Origin: Stromatinia cepivora
Taxonomy: Eukaryota > Ascomycota > Leotiomycetes > Helotiales > Sclerotiniaceae
Length of the DNA stretch: 64,000 nt
Assembly (NCBI GenBank): GCA_014898415.1
Contig: RCTD01000018.1
Location: 253,001-317,000, forward strand
Reading direction: 5' to 3'
Shown here: in pieces, positions 50,474 to 60,188 of the stretch
Layout of the letters: every line of letters starts with the position of its first letter
Numbering within the stretch: position 1 is the first letter of the stretch
Notes under the pieces: model-generated
The model's database searches: none
The model's input: the letters and a program-made list of their open reading frames with translations, nothing else
Told to the model about the DNA's origin: nothing
Made by a program: the position numbers and the translations under genes

Positions 50474-50840
50474 ATTAGAGGTCATGTATTTGAAGGTGAT
50501 AAACCTTATAATTTTGGAAGTAGTGGCTTGAAGACTATAATAGAATAAGCAATTATGAAGTTATAATAATAATATAGGGTTGTATAAAGGTATTGTATTG
50601 TATACAATTAATAATACTGAATAATATTCGGATTCAGATTCTTAACCTTCAATATTAAAGGTATAACCTTTCTATATATCCTTTTCGAATTCTTTTATAT
50701 ATCAATACCTTATTCTTATTTGTCGATTTGAATAAAGGTTCATTATTCCAATTATCTTGATTAATATCATAAAGGTTCTTTATTCGAATGATTCTGATAT
50801 TCGATTAGTTTAGGTTTTTTTATTCGAATATCTATAAATT
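50474..50840 (-). repeat. Repeat family X, copy 2 (inverted, uninterrupted)
   Basis: Reverse complement of the host parts of copy 1, with both insertion sites empty (gag-only element site at about 50,570; solo LTR site at about 50,772). It runs directly into the palindromic minisatellite unit at 50,757. Confidence 0.85.
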
Positions 50841-51600
50841 CGATAATTTTGTATGTACTAATGAATTCGTAAAGTTCGAATTCGTATTCGTATATTGATC
50901 AATTAGGTTGATTAGGTCAATTTGATTAATTTGGTCAATTCAACCTAATCGACCAAATCAACCAAATCGACCAAATTGACCAAATTGACCAAATTGACCA
51001 AATTGACCAAATTGATCTAATTGATCAAAATGACTTAGTTGATCTTATTTATCGTTTTGATCTTATTATTTAAAATGAATATAATATATATATATAAATC
51101 GATCTAATTATCTTGATTAGTATGATAAAGGTTCTTTATTTTGAATGGTCTTGGTATTCGACTAATTTAGGTTTCTTTATTCGAATACCTATGAATTCGA
51201 TGGTTTCGTATATACTAGTGAATTCGTAGAGTTCGAATTCGTATTCGTATATTGATTGATTAGGTTGATTTGGTTGATTTGGTCAATTTGGTCAATTTGG
51301 TTGCTTTAATTGACCAAATTGACCAAATCGACCTAATTGATCAAAATGGCCTAGTTGATCTTGTTTATCGTATTGATCTTATTATTCAGAATGAATATGA
51401 TATATATATAGGTCGATTAGGTCTATTTGGTTAATTTGGTTAATTTGGTTAATTTGGTTAATTTGGTTAATTTGGTTAATTTGGTCAATTAGGTTAATTT
51501 GGTCAATTAGGTTGAATTGACCAAATTAATCAAATTGATCTAATCGGTCTAATCGATCATATTGATCATATTATTCTTATTATTAGGAATGAGTATATTC
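50757..51600. repeat. Tandem units with head-to-head 9 bp minisatellites
   Basis: About two and a half tandem units of roughly 300 bp (starts near 50,757 and 51,113; partial at 51,412). Each unit begins with the end of repeat X and contains runs of GGTCAATTT followed by runs of the reverse complement AATTGACCA. These lie at about 50,896-51,046, 51,252-51,360 and 51,412-51,560. Each array can fold into a long hairpin. In the third array many GGTCAATTT units read GGTTAATTT, again C-T. Confidence 0.8.
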
Positions 51601-51689
51601 TATATATATGAATATATATATATATAGGCCTTTATATTGTAAAATGGTTAATAAGAGTTATTTATTATTCAATAACAACAACAAGAAAC

Positions 51690-51838
51690 CTAATTAGTCG
51701 AATACCAGGGGTATTCGAATAAAAAACCTTTATAATATTAATCAAGATAATTGGAATGATGAACCTTTATTCAAATCGACGAATAAGAATAAGGTATTGA
51801 TATATAAAAGAATTCGAAAAGGATATATAGGAAGACTA
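51690..51838 (+). repeat. Repeat family X, copy 3 (partial, direct)
   Basis: Matches the start of copy 1 without the solo LTR (empty site at about 51,730). With copy 2 it forms inverted arms around the minisatellite units. Confidence 0.8.
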
Positions 51839-51941
51839 CTGAATTACTTTTCTCTTAATGTTAGAAAATTATCAAGTTCTCATATTATAATACATATTTT
51901 TAAAGATATATCGATCTTGATTAGTTGAAAAGAAAGACGAA

Positions 51942-52349
51942 TTGAAACTCGAGACAAAAAGATATCTCAAATATAAAAGTATTATATACATCAGATTGAA
52001 GAATCTACATTTTTTATTAGAAGATTCAAAGGAACTCGATCAGAAGAATATTAAAAGGTTAAAGAAATTGTTTCAAAAAAATATTATTCGTCGATTAGAT
52101 CTTAAAAATCGGATTGCTACTGAGATTAATGAAATCAATTTTAATGAAACGATCCGAATCTCCAATACCTCTACTGAATTATTGATGAATAATTATGATA
52201 ATAATCCTTTATTTCTAAAATTTCCTTTAAATTATCAATTGACCTGTTTTTATAAATATCATTGCATCCTAACTGCTCAAGAGATTCTTCCGCCGGTGGA
52301 TGCTTGGTGGACGGTTGATCTATATCTATCAAGGAATTCAATAATCTGA
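51942..52349 (+). pseudogene. DUF3723-family gene fragment, RIP-damaged
   Basis: An uninterrupted 135-codon frame. It contains RYLKYKSIIYIRLKNL, a middle segment with LKKLFQKNIIRRLDLKNRI, and a C-terminal LTCFYKYHCILTAQE with LPPVDAWWTVDLYLS. This order matches the N-terminal conserved part of fungal DUF3723 proteins as I know them, where the later motif reads LTCLHGRHRI; each residue difference is explained by C-T or G-A changes. The frame extends a little upstream to a TGA near 51,920. It stops abruptly at a junction with gypsy RT sequence on the other strand, so the 3' part is missing. DUF3723 genes are known as recurrent cargo of giant Starship elements but also occur elsewhere. Confidence 0.6.
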
Positions 52350-52700
52350 AGTCTATATAAAACCTCAAACTATTATTGGGTTTCTTGACGAATAGAATAA
52401 ATACAATATAAAAAGCTTGATTAAATTCAATGAAACCTTTATTGAAATTATCTATAATATATTCTTTAACAATTTTCAATTGTTTCAGGGATATCTTGTA
52501 AAGTGGATTGTAGTACAAAACTTATTCTTTTTTATCTTCTAATATGATTTTATAATTATAAGATCGATTAGAAGATAAGATATTTAATTTATATTTGGAA
52601 AAGGCTCAATGATATTATCGATATTCAAATAATATTTCAGATTCTGAATCGATTTCGATTAGTACTCGATCGAATTTCTTTCGAACTTTTGTATTCTTGA
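52350..52700 (-). pseudogene. gypsy reverse transcriptase, N-terminal part
   Basis: Minus-strand translation reads PLYKISLKQLKIVKEYI, then NKGFIEFNQAF, ILFVKKPNNSLRFYIDFRLLN, the hallmark start of Ty3/gypsy RT. An upstream segment (SYNYKIILED) fits the usual pre-RT linker. Just after the last motif the sequence changes to an unrelated GC-richer piece. Confidence 0.85.
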
Positions 52701-53018
52701 ATTCGATTAAAGCAATTAATATTCTCTCTTTTGTATATCATTCATTCTATCGAAAATCTATTATATTATTGAATTCTTTTAAAGTAATAATAAAGAGTTC
52801 AGTTTGTTCATTTCTTTTATATTCTAATTAGAACTTATCGGGTTTGAATATATATAGATCGAAGACTTCAGACAATATATAGAGAAAGTATTTATAAATT
52901 TATAATAGTAATATGATTAGTTAAAAAGAAAATAAATTAAATTTGAAAAGAATCGGAACCTTTTCCTTTTCAATAAAAGTCTGTATTGTATTTATATTTG
53001 AAGGTTCTTATTGTATAT

Positions 53019-54694
53019 TGTGACGAACCCAACGAGCGTTTAGAGATCAACCTTAGAATTAAAAGCTACAGAGCTAAAGAGAGTGTGCTTTGAAGCTATA
53101 TATATGATCGGCTCGAAGTTTAGTATTGTACTAGTCCGATTGGACGCGATCATGTGTATCTCGTGATACTACCCCCCCTTTCTGAAAAATTCGCCTCGAA
53201 TTCATTTTAAACGAATGATTTAAGTACAAAATAATCACTAATCTTCTTTTGATAAAAATTCCTGATATGTGGATTGTATCATAGTCAACGAATACATATC
53301 TATTGTATTATATACCTCCTCTAAGTGATCTTCAAAATATCGGTCATTGATTATTTTTCCTAGATCCTTATTATCGTTGTTTTCGGGTTCAATAGTTAGT
53401 ATAATAATCGGAACAGGCTTTTATTGATTTCGGATTCCTTGATGCGGGTTTAATGGATAGGCTTGTACTCAATAGAAGATACTTCTATATCGTATATATT
53501 TATTTTGTTTGCATAAGAGAGTTCTTTTAGAAGGGGAAAACTCGGGTGTTTGTATATAAGGTAGAATCAAAGTACGATCGGGTTTGTTCGATTGGGTATC
53601 AAAAGGGCTAAAGGCATCAATGATATTAAGATTGTTAATGTCCATTGGATCGTGGTTTCGAGAGTGGAATGGATTCTGCAATATATATGGGGTTCTAGGC
53701 TCATTAGAATGGGATGATACAGGGAATCCATTCATTGTGCGAGCAGCTAGTTGTTGTATAACCTGAATAAAATCGGGATAGGAATAGGGAAGAGAAAGCT
53801 ATTAAGAAAGACGATTTCTAAGAGTAATATTGAATTCATTACGAAAGGTTGAGATTTTATTCGAATCAGATTAATTCTGATCTTTGGCTTTGTAAAGAGT
53901 CCTTTCGAATTTTGCAATATAAATATATAAAGAATCGGTTCCTTATTTAAAAATGAATAACTTGTTTTCGGCTTCTTGAACTTTATTCGGATTGTTGTAA
54001 ACACATATAAGTTGATCCAGGATCGTTATATGATCTAAAGGAACGTTTTGATCAAAAGAAGAAAGCTGAGATAATACTATAGCTTATATATAAAATTCGA
54101 GATTAAGATAAATATAGTAAAATTGAACTGTAGAATTGCTAATCACAACGCCGTCTACTTGTAGTTTCGTTCGAATCGAAGGAAACCAGGTATCGAACTT
54201 TTGAGAGCTACCACTGAATTTTTCAGGATCAGGGAAAGAGGGTTTCGGACGAAAAGGAGTATAAGCAGCAGGAGTGCGTTCGAGAATCAGGAAGCATAAG
54301 AACAAGATTTTATCCCGCTGACGAATCACTTCGCCATGAAATTCTGCAATCGCGAGGTTTATCGAATTGTAATCTATAGCTTAGAAATTAAGGGTAAGAA
54401 AAAAGATAATACCTTTGAATAATATCAAGAAGATCTATATGCAAGCGAAAAAGCATAAGCGATGTACTTAAACAAGAGTAAATGAAGTGTATATGAGTAT
54501 GTACAAATGTTATTCCATTTTTTATCTGGAAGAGCTTTTAATAATATAACGAACCCAATAAGCGTTTAGAGATCAACCTTAGAATTAAAAGCTACAGAGC
54601 TAAAGAGAGTATGCTTCGAAGCTATATATATGATCGGCTCGAAGCTTAGTACCGTATTAGCCCGATCGGACGCGATCACGTGTATCTCGTGACA
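53019..54694 (-). mobile_element. Gag-only LTR retrotransposon, family 2 (1,676 bp)
   Basis: Two direct LTRs of 150 bp each (53,019-53,168 = 3' LTR; 54,545-54,694 = 5' LTR), flanked by the perfect 5 bp duplication TATAT (53,014-53,018; 54,695-54,699). The polypurine tract is a G-run at 53,171-53,181 (minus strand) beside the 3' LTR. Only gag-like sequence lies inside. It is inserted in the gypsy remnant between protease and RT. The LTR begins TGTCACGAG, sharing TGTCACG with the copia LTR. Confidence 0.93.
53240..54329 (-). pseudogene. gag of gag-only element, family 2
   Basis: Minus-strand frames: 54,329-54,084 (PDPEKFSGSSQKFDTW, PSIRTKLQVDG, VQFYYIYLNL), 54,004-53,747 and 53,735-53,469, then an acidic C-terminal tail ending with a stop at about 53,242. 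The first block matches family 1 Gag. Fewer stops than in family 1, so this copy may be younger or less damaged. No protease, integrase or RT. Confidence 0.75.
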
Positions 54695-54759
54695 TATATC
54701 ATCAATTATGATTGATCTATTCAATTATAAATCTTTTCGATTCCAATATTCTTCGAATT

Positions 54760-55230
54760 AATTATTTTGTTGATTAGTATTTTGTTGGATTAATCGATCG
54801 ATCTTTTATTTGTAAAAGAATAATTAAATAATAAGGAGATTATTCGAATAAAAGATAATATAGAGTTTCTCTTTAGGTTATTCAAGATATTTATTAAAGC
54901 AATCAAATTTCGCTCGAATCTCTGATAATCAAAGTTTATTTAAAATAATATTATAACTCCTTAATTCAATAATAAAAAAAAAGACAAAAGATTATTCATA
55001 GTTATCGATTATTAAATTAAGGAATATAAAATAGATAATAATATGGCCTTGTATACCATTATACCCTTTAACTTCAATTGAAATTTCAAACAGTATAATT
55101 CTGGATTTAAATATAGGAAATAAACAAATAAAAAGTATAATATTAATAAAAGCGAATCCATTTGCTTCAAAATCAATAAATACTTTTGATCGATAAATAT
55201 AACCATTTTTCGAAAGATTATAGGGGAAAA
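54760..55230 (-). pseudogene. gypsy aspartyl protease region
   Basis: Minus-strand reading gives VFIDFEANGFAFIN, a degenerate form of the D-S/T-G active-site region, followed by GYNGIQGHII and, after a stop, LRSYNIILNKLWLSEIRAK. That order (active site, flap, then a leucine-rich strand and a Trp-Leu block) is the gypsy protease layout. Confidence 0.6.
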
Positions 55231-57315
55231 TGAATGTTTCTTTTTCTATAAACTTGGTTAGATCAAGAAATCTTATATCCCATATAACATTTAGAATAAA
55301 AACAGAATCTAAATATTTGATTTTAAATGCTTTTCTTTTTCTAAATGGATATTCTATATAGCTTCAATTGTAACTTCTAAATTGAAGTCTTTTTCAGTAT
55401 CCCGATATTCTTCGAATTCTTTTGCTTTTTCTTGTACTGTTTCAATTTTATTGAAGTTATCGATATAAAGCATCGATATATATATTATTCTAAAAAAGGA
55501 AAAAAGCAATAAATATTTAAAATTCGAATAATTATTAAATATAGTGAGATTGGTATATCCAGAAAAAGTATTCTAGAATAGAAATGGTTTTGGAAATATA
55601 AAGGTTCCAAAATTGAAATTGTTAAAACTTTGAAAGAGTTATAAAGAATTTGTAATAACTATTAATTTGTGAATAATTATAAAAGCTTTTCGATCAATAT
55701 AATATCGGTTTTATTTTTATAATGAAATTTCGTTTTGATTTACTTTAATAAATATATTTATAAATTCTTTTGTAATCTTATAATCTTTAATAAATATTAC
55801 TACTATTTACAAAAGAAAATCGGAAATCTTTTGTTCAAGATCCCTGAATAGAATTTTATCATCGATAATTTTTGTTTGGGTAATAAATAATCTGAACTTC
55901 TTATATCATTTTAGGAAATTACTATATCGAATTATATTAAGTATAATCTATATTTCATATTAAAAGCAAGTATTATCAATTTCGGCCGAATTCTGATAAA
56001 TCATTACAAATTGTTCGATTAATTCGAGTGTTATAAATCAGGGTATTCGTATATAAAGAATATAATAATATACTTGTACTTCCGATTCAATTTAATCGAT
56101 TATATATATACAATATTGTATTTCATTCTTAAGTAATATAATATATAATTCGAATTGTTCTATAACCAATAATTACTATAAATTAGCTTTAGATTTAATA
56201 TTATTATTAAATTTAATAATAAGATTTGTAGATTTTGGTATATATATATTTTGCTATAAATTATAATTAACACAGGAATATGATTTTGACCAATTAGATC
56301 AGTTTCTTGAATAAAAGGACTTTTGATTATTAAATAGATTATTATTTTCTGAAAGGGAAGGAGAATCCTTGAAAAGTTTTGGATGATCAAATCGTTTGAT
56401 CGAAGTTTTCTTCCTTTGATTTCGGGATCTTTGGGTTTGTTTAAATGAAGATCCTTGAATTTCGATTAAAGGAATAAGGGGAGTTCCAGGTATTGTTATT
56501 GATCTAAATATTTATATAAGTATTATTTGGGATTCAGAAAAAGATTACATTATTATAGAATTTGTTGTTATTATAACTTTCAATTATCGATTCTCCTTTT
56601 TCAAATTTATAATCATTATATAGAGATCTTATAATTGTAATAATAATTCGGAAAAAACAATTGAACCATTAGAAACATCGATTTTATATACTGAAATCTT
56701 CTCTTTATTAGTTTTCTTTCTTTCAATAATAATATTATTCAATTTTATATTTATATTTTCTTCGAAAAGTTGTTGAAATAATTAAAAAGAAAAAAAGGGT
56801 TCTTTAGAATATACTTTCGAAGATTCGAAATATACAAAAAAAGGAATTCGTTATATTATAAAAGTAATGATACACTTTTAAAAATATTTATATCTTTGTT
56901 AATTAAATCAGAATAGATTTTCTTTTTCTAAATATAATGTTTATAAAAATTCATCTAAAAAGATATTATTAAAATAAAATATTATTTAGAAAACCATCAG
57001 ATAATCGGACATTTATAAATGAATTATAAATAATATAATGTATAAGAATTATAATAGAGCTAAATAAACAAAATCAATTATATTCTTTAGAATTTATAAT
57101 TAAAGAATTATAACTTATAAAGAATAACTAAATATATATATATAAATATCCATTTGTAAACTGCAAAATTATACATAAGTATTATTAGGGTTACCATTTT
57201 ACTATACTAAATCGTATAATTTGTAATATATATATATAAATGATCAGCTTATAAATTGATATAAAAAATAAAAGGTATCATATAGTTAGCCTCTTGTGGT
57301 TCACAATTCGTAACA

Positions 57316-57824
57316 AATATCACTCCAATTATTGAGTATAGATTATAAAAAGAAGATCGTTTTGATTCTTTATTATATTGAATAAAGATAACTAAATTGA
57401 TATAAATATTAAATTATAAATAAAATAAGAATAATGTTTTAAGAATAATCCCTTGAATACTTAATAATCATCGAATAAAAAATTATATAGATTTAAAAAC
57501 TACCAGGCTTATAATTATCATAGGATAATATAATTACAAAATATTTTCAGGGATTAGGGAATAAATAATATATATAATTGGTAGAATAAAAGAATTGAAT
57601 GATTTGTCTTTGATTATATAAATCAAAAGTTGTATATATAGAACAAATAAATGATTATCTAACCGATATATATTTTAATTAAATTAGATCTTTGTTTATT
57701 AGGATATCAGGATCATTTTATCAATTGGTAGATTGGTAAGGGCTAGTAGATCCTTCATTCCGATTGGAAAGCATACGCTTTGATCCTTCATAAGATACAG
57801 GGGATCACAAGGCTTTCCGTGACA
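57316..57824 (-). mobile_element. copia 5' end fragment (5' LTR plus about 200 bp)
   Basis: The 309 bp LTR at 57,516-57,824 and the adjacent 57,316-57,515 match the right ends of copia copies A and B. The rest of the element is absent. Its LTR end coincides with the change to ordinary base composition. Confidence 0.9.
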
Positions 57825-59589
57825 GGTTTGAAATCATGAATTTGATCCATAGAGTATGAATCATATTCCACTATACTAGAGACAGAGAAAGAGTGTATCG
57901 GAATAACCTTACTGAGTTGCAAATCTTTAAGAAGAATACTTGCTATTTATTTCTTCATCACAATACACGCTTGCATAGCGATAGTTTTCCCCATCAGTGG
58001 AGCTATTCCCAGCGCGCAAGGCCTCGTTGAAAGCCTAAAAAAGACACCGGCAGACGTTGAATAATATACACACCCTCTCAAACTTTTCTCTTTTGACGAT
58101 CAATAGAGCATTGCTTCGTAGGTCTATAGTTGTAGTATAATAGATGATTGCTTGACTTGAAATATGTCAATGTAACTTCAGGAACGACTATAAATCAAAG
58201 CTTATAAGCATCTTAAAGTAGAGGCGGGTGATAGATCAGAGTCTTATCTTGTACCGCCAATAGACTCAAGAAAATTGTAGCCGTTGAGGAGGAATAAATG
58301 GGTTAGAATATGGGATCAAAGAAAACAATTTTAATAGATAATTTGAGTCTATCTTAACAAGTGAATACTTTGGAAGAGAGAAAGAAGAGTAAACATATTG
58401 ATTATTTTAAGTCATTTGAGGTTAGGAGATCGACGTGACTTCGCTTTATCATTGCATCAGATAGATCTTGGAATCTTATTTATTGCTAAGTCTGTTTCTC
58501 ATCATATACTGTACTAAATTATCTATAAGCTGAAGATATATAACCAATTCATAAGTCATCAAATTCCACCAAATGTCCACTCCTCGCGAAGGTTTTCGCC
58601 ATCTTTCCACAAATTGTCCATGACTATCAAAGTGCTGTTCTGATACCTCCAATGGCCAAAGGGGCTTGAGAGAGCTCTTATATATAAGGGGAGATATATA
58701 CGGTTTCCTGACCATATCTCGTTACGTTTATCACACCAGTACCGTGATAGTAGGGCAGAACAATTCAACCAGCAGGCGTAGAAAAGAAGAGAAGTATGAT
58801 ACTCGGGTATATGAAAATTTCGCGAAGTCATCTAGTACATTAGCGAGAAGAATCACCATCATGTCACTTACAGCGAAAAGATACAAATTATGAGTATCTA
58901 TAGAATGCTATTTATTCACTTACACTTCACGAGACAACTGGGAAACAATCCCTCTTTCAGAAACCATTTTTGTCCCACAAATCTTTCCACCCCATCATAA
59001 CCGTTTCCGGGAAATATAATTGATACCATCAACATCATGACGGACAACACCGTACGCCACATACCGCACCTTCAAGAGCAAGAGACCGGGATATCGATCC
59101 AGAGCCTCCAAAGAATTTCTATTCCTTAGGACTATGTAGCTCTACGCCAACCAATCCAATTTATCCCAAATAATATCCAGAATTATACAGGACCAAAAAT
59201 GCACCCATCCCATAAAATCCTAGAGCAAGCATTAGCTCCATGGTGTTTCTGATCTAAATAGAGGTGATATAGGGACCAAATCAATTTCTGTGATGATTAA
59301 CATAAGATTACCTATCTATCATCAAATTAATAAGACTTCTCAAACGGGCGAAATTTCAAAGCTTTGTTTTGAGTAATGTTTTTGGCTATGTTGATGATGT
59401 AATATAAACTTCATTGATAATTGTCGTCCCAGATTAATTTTCACTGGAGGGCTATTATGGAGAAATAAAGGAAGCAAGATTTTTGATCAGCATCAATATC
59501 CTTCATTGTTTACTGGGTATTTTTCTTTTGTCTTTATCAATGCTAGGAGATCATAACTTTTCCAACTTTCACAAGCTCCTTATTTGATA
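57825..59589. other. Intergenic, no gene recognised
   Basis: 1.8 kb of ordinary composition. Overlapping frames at 58,476-58,893 on both strands have no family motif. A TATATATA-like box lies at about 58,680. Nothing else is supported. Confidence 0.6.
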
Positions 59590-59973
59590 CAGGGCTGGGC
59601 AAAGGGTGGGGAAAAGCCACCCTGCTGAAGGTCTGTAGGGTAGGGTAACCACCCTAGAAAATGCTTCGGGTGCCATGATACCCATGGGTATATATCATGT
59701 GTATAATATATTTTTGAATAAAGATTTAATATGATATTTATATCATATTACATAATATTAATATCATATTATATGATATTCATATCACATCACATGATAT
59801 TCATATCATATTTCTAATTATTTAATATAATCAGAAATAACCTCAACTTTGGATGATAATATTGAACGATCACATGATATTTACCCTGCGGTACCCTGGC
59901 ACCCGCCGGTATTTCCGGGTAACCACCCCATAGAGGTCAAATACCCCGGGTAGGGTACGGGTGCCCAGCCCTG
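59590..59973. mobile_element. hAT-type MITE, 384 bp
   Basis: Begins CAGGGCTGGGCA and ends with its exact inverse TGCCCAGCCCTG (12 bp), flanked by a perfect 8 bp duplication ATTTGATA (59,582-59,589; 59,974-59,981). CAGGG ends and 8 bp TSDs are the hAT signature. Subterminal regions are rich in GGGTA/TACCC words. The core (about 59,700-59,880) is AT-rich with repeated ATATGATATT. No transposase. It shows no obvious RIP-style decay. Confidence 0.93.
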
Positions 59974-60188
59974 ATTTGATATACCTATGTCGAATGGCAT
60001 CGATGCGTGTCTTAAGTACGCTACGCTGGTACCCATCATTACCCGTTGAATATCAGTCACAATAATGCATAAATCTTCAAGACTCAAGACAAACGGGAGG
60101 ACCAAAGATAATTTGCATGAATGTATTCTTTTTAAAGTCCTATTCCATAACTCAAAGTATACAGAGCATTGCATGCACATCCCAACCC
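59974..60188. other. 3' flank of the DUF1749 hydrolase gene
   Basis: 215 bp between the MITE and the stop codon; probably contains the 3' UTR and terminator of the minus-strand gene. Confidence 0.5.

Larger units (their letters stand above)
52350..57315 (-). mobile_element. Ty3/gypsy retrotransposon remnant, split by a gag-only element
   Basis: Three parts on the minus strand fit one gypsy gag-pol: gag-like sequence about 56,600-55,380, an aspartyl protease region about 55,230-54,760, and the start of RT at 52,700-52,350. The gap between protease and RT is exactly the second gag-only element (53,019-54,694). The element ends abruptly at 52,350, where it meets the DUF3723 fragment, so the rest of RT, RNase H, integrase and the 3' LTR are lost. 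No 5' LTR was identified before the copia fragment at 57,316. Confidence 0.75.
27640..57824. other. AT-rich, RIP-damaged transposon island
   Basis: About 30 kb of strongly AT-rich sequence in which almost every recognisable coding stretch belongs to a mobile element and is broken by TAA/TAG/TGA. Where two copies can be compared, the differences are overwhelmingly C-T and G-A transitions, and stops in one copy face CAG, CAA or CGA in the other. That is the expected footprint of RIP. The right edge is sharp, at the end of a copia LTR (57,824). The left edge is gradual. Confidence 0.93.

Noticed and set aside
50896..51560. Regularly spaced short repeats that could be mistaken for a CRISPR array
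   Set aside because: The units are contiguous 9 bp minisatellites without unique spacers, inverted head-to-head, in a eukaryotic repeat context.
27640..57824. AT-rich block as mitochondrial DNA or a misassembled organelle segment
   Set aside because: It contains LTR pairs with target-site duplications, copia, gypsy and Fot1 coding relics, and no mitochondrial genes.
27640..57824. AT-rich block as a regional centromere
   Set aside because: RIP-rich transposon islands and centromeres can look alike in these fungi; sequence alone cannot decide, and CENP-A mapping would be needed, so it is not claimed.
58476..58893. Overlapping frames on both strands of 60-90 codons
   Set aside because: No family motif and mutually overlapping; kept as unassigned intergenic DNA.
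59881..60180. 99-codon minus-strand frame ending in the MITE
   Set aside because: Part of it is the MITE terminal region translated; no independent support.
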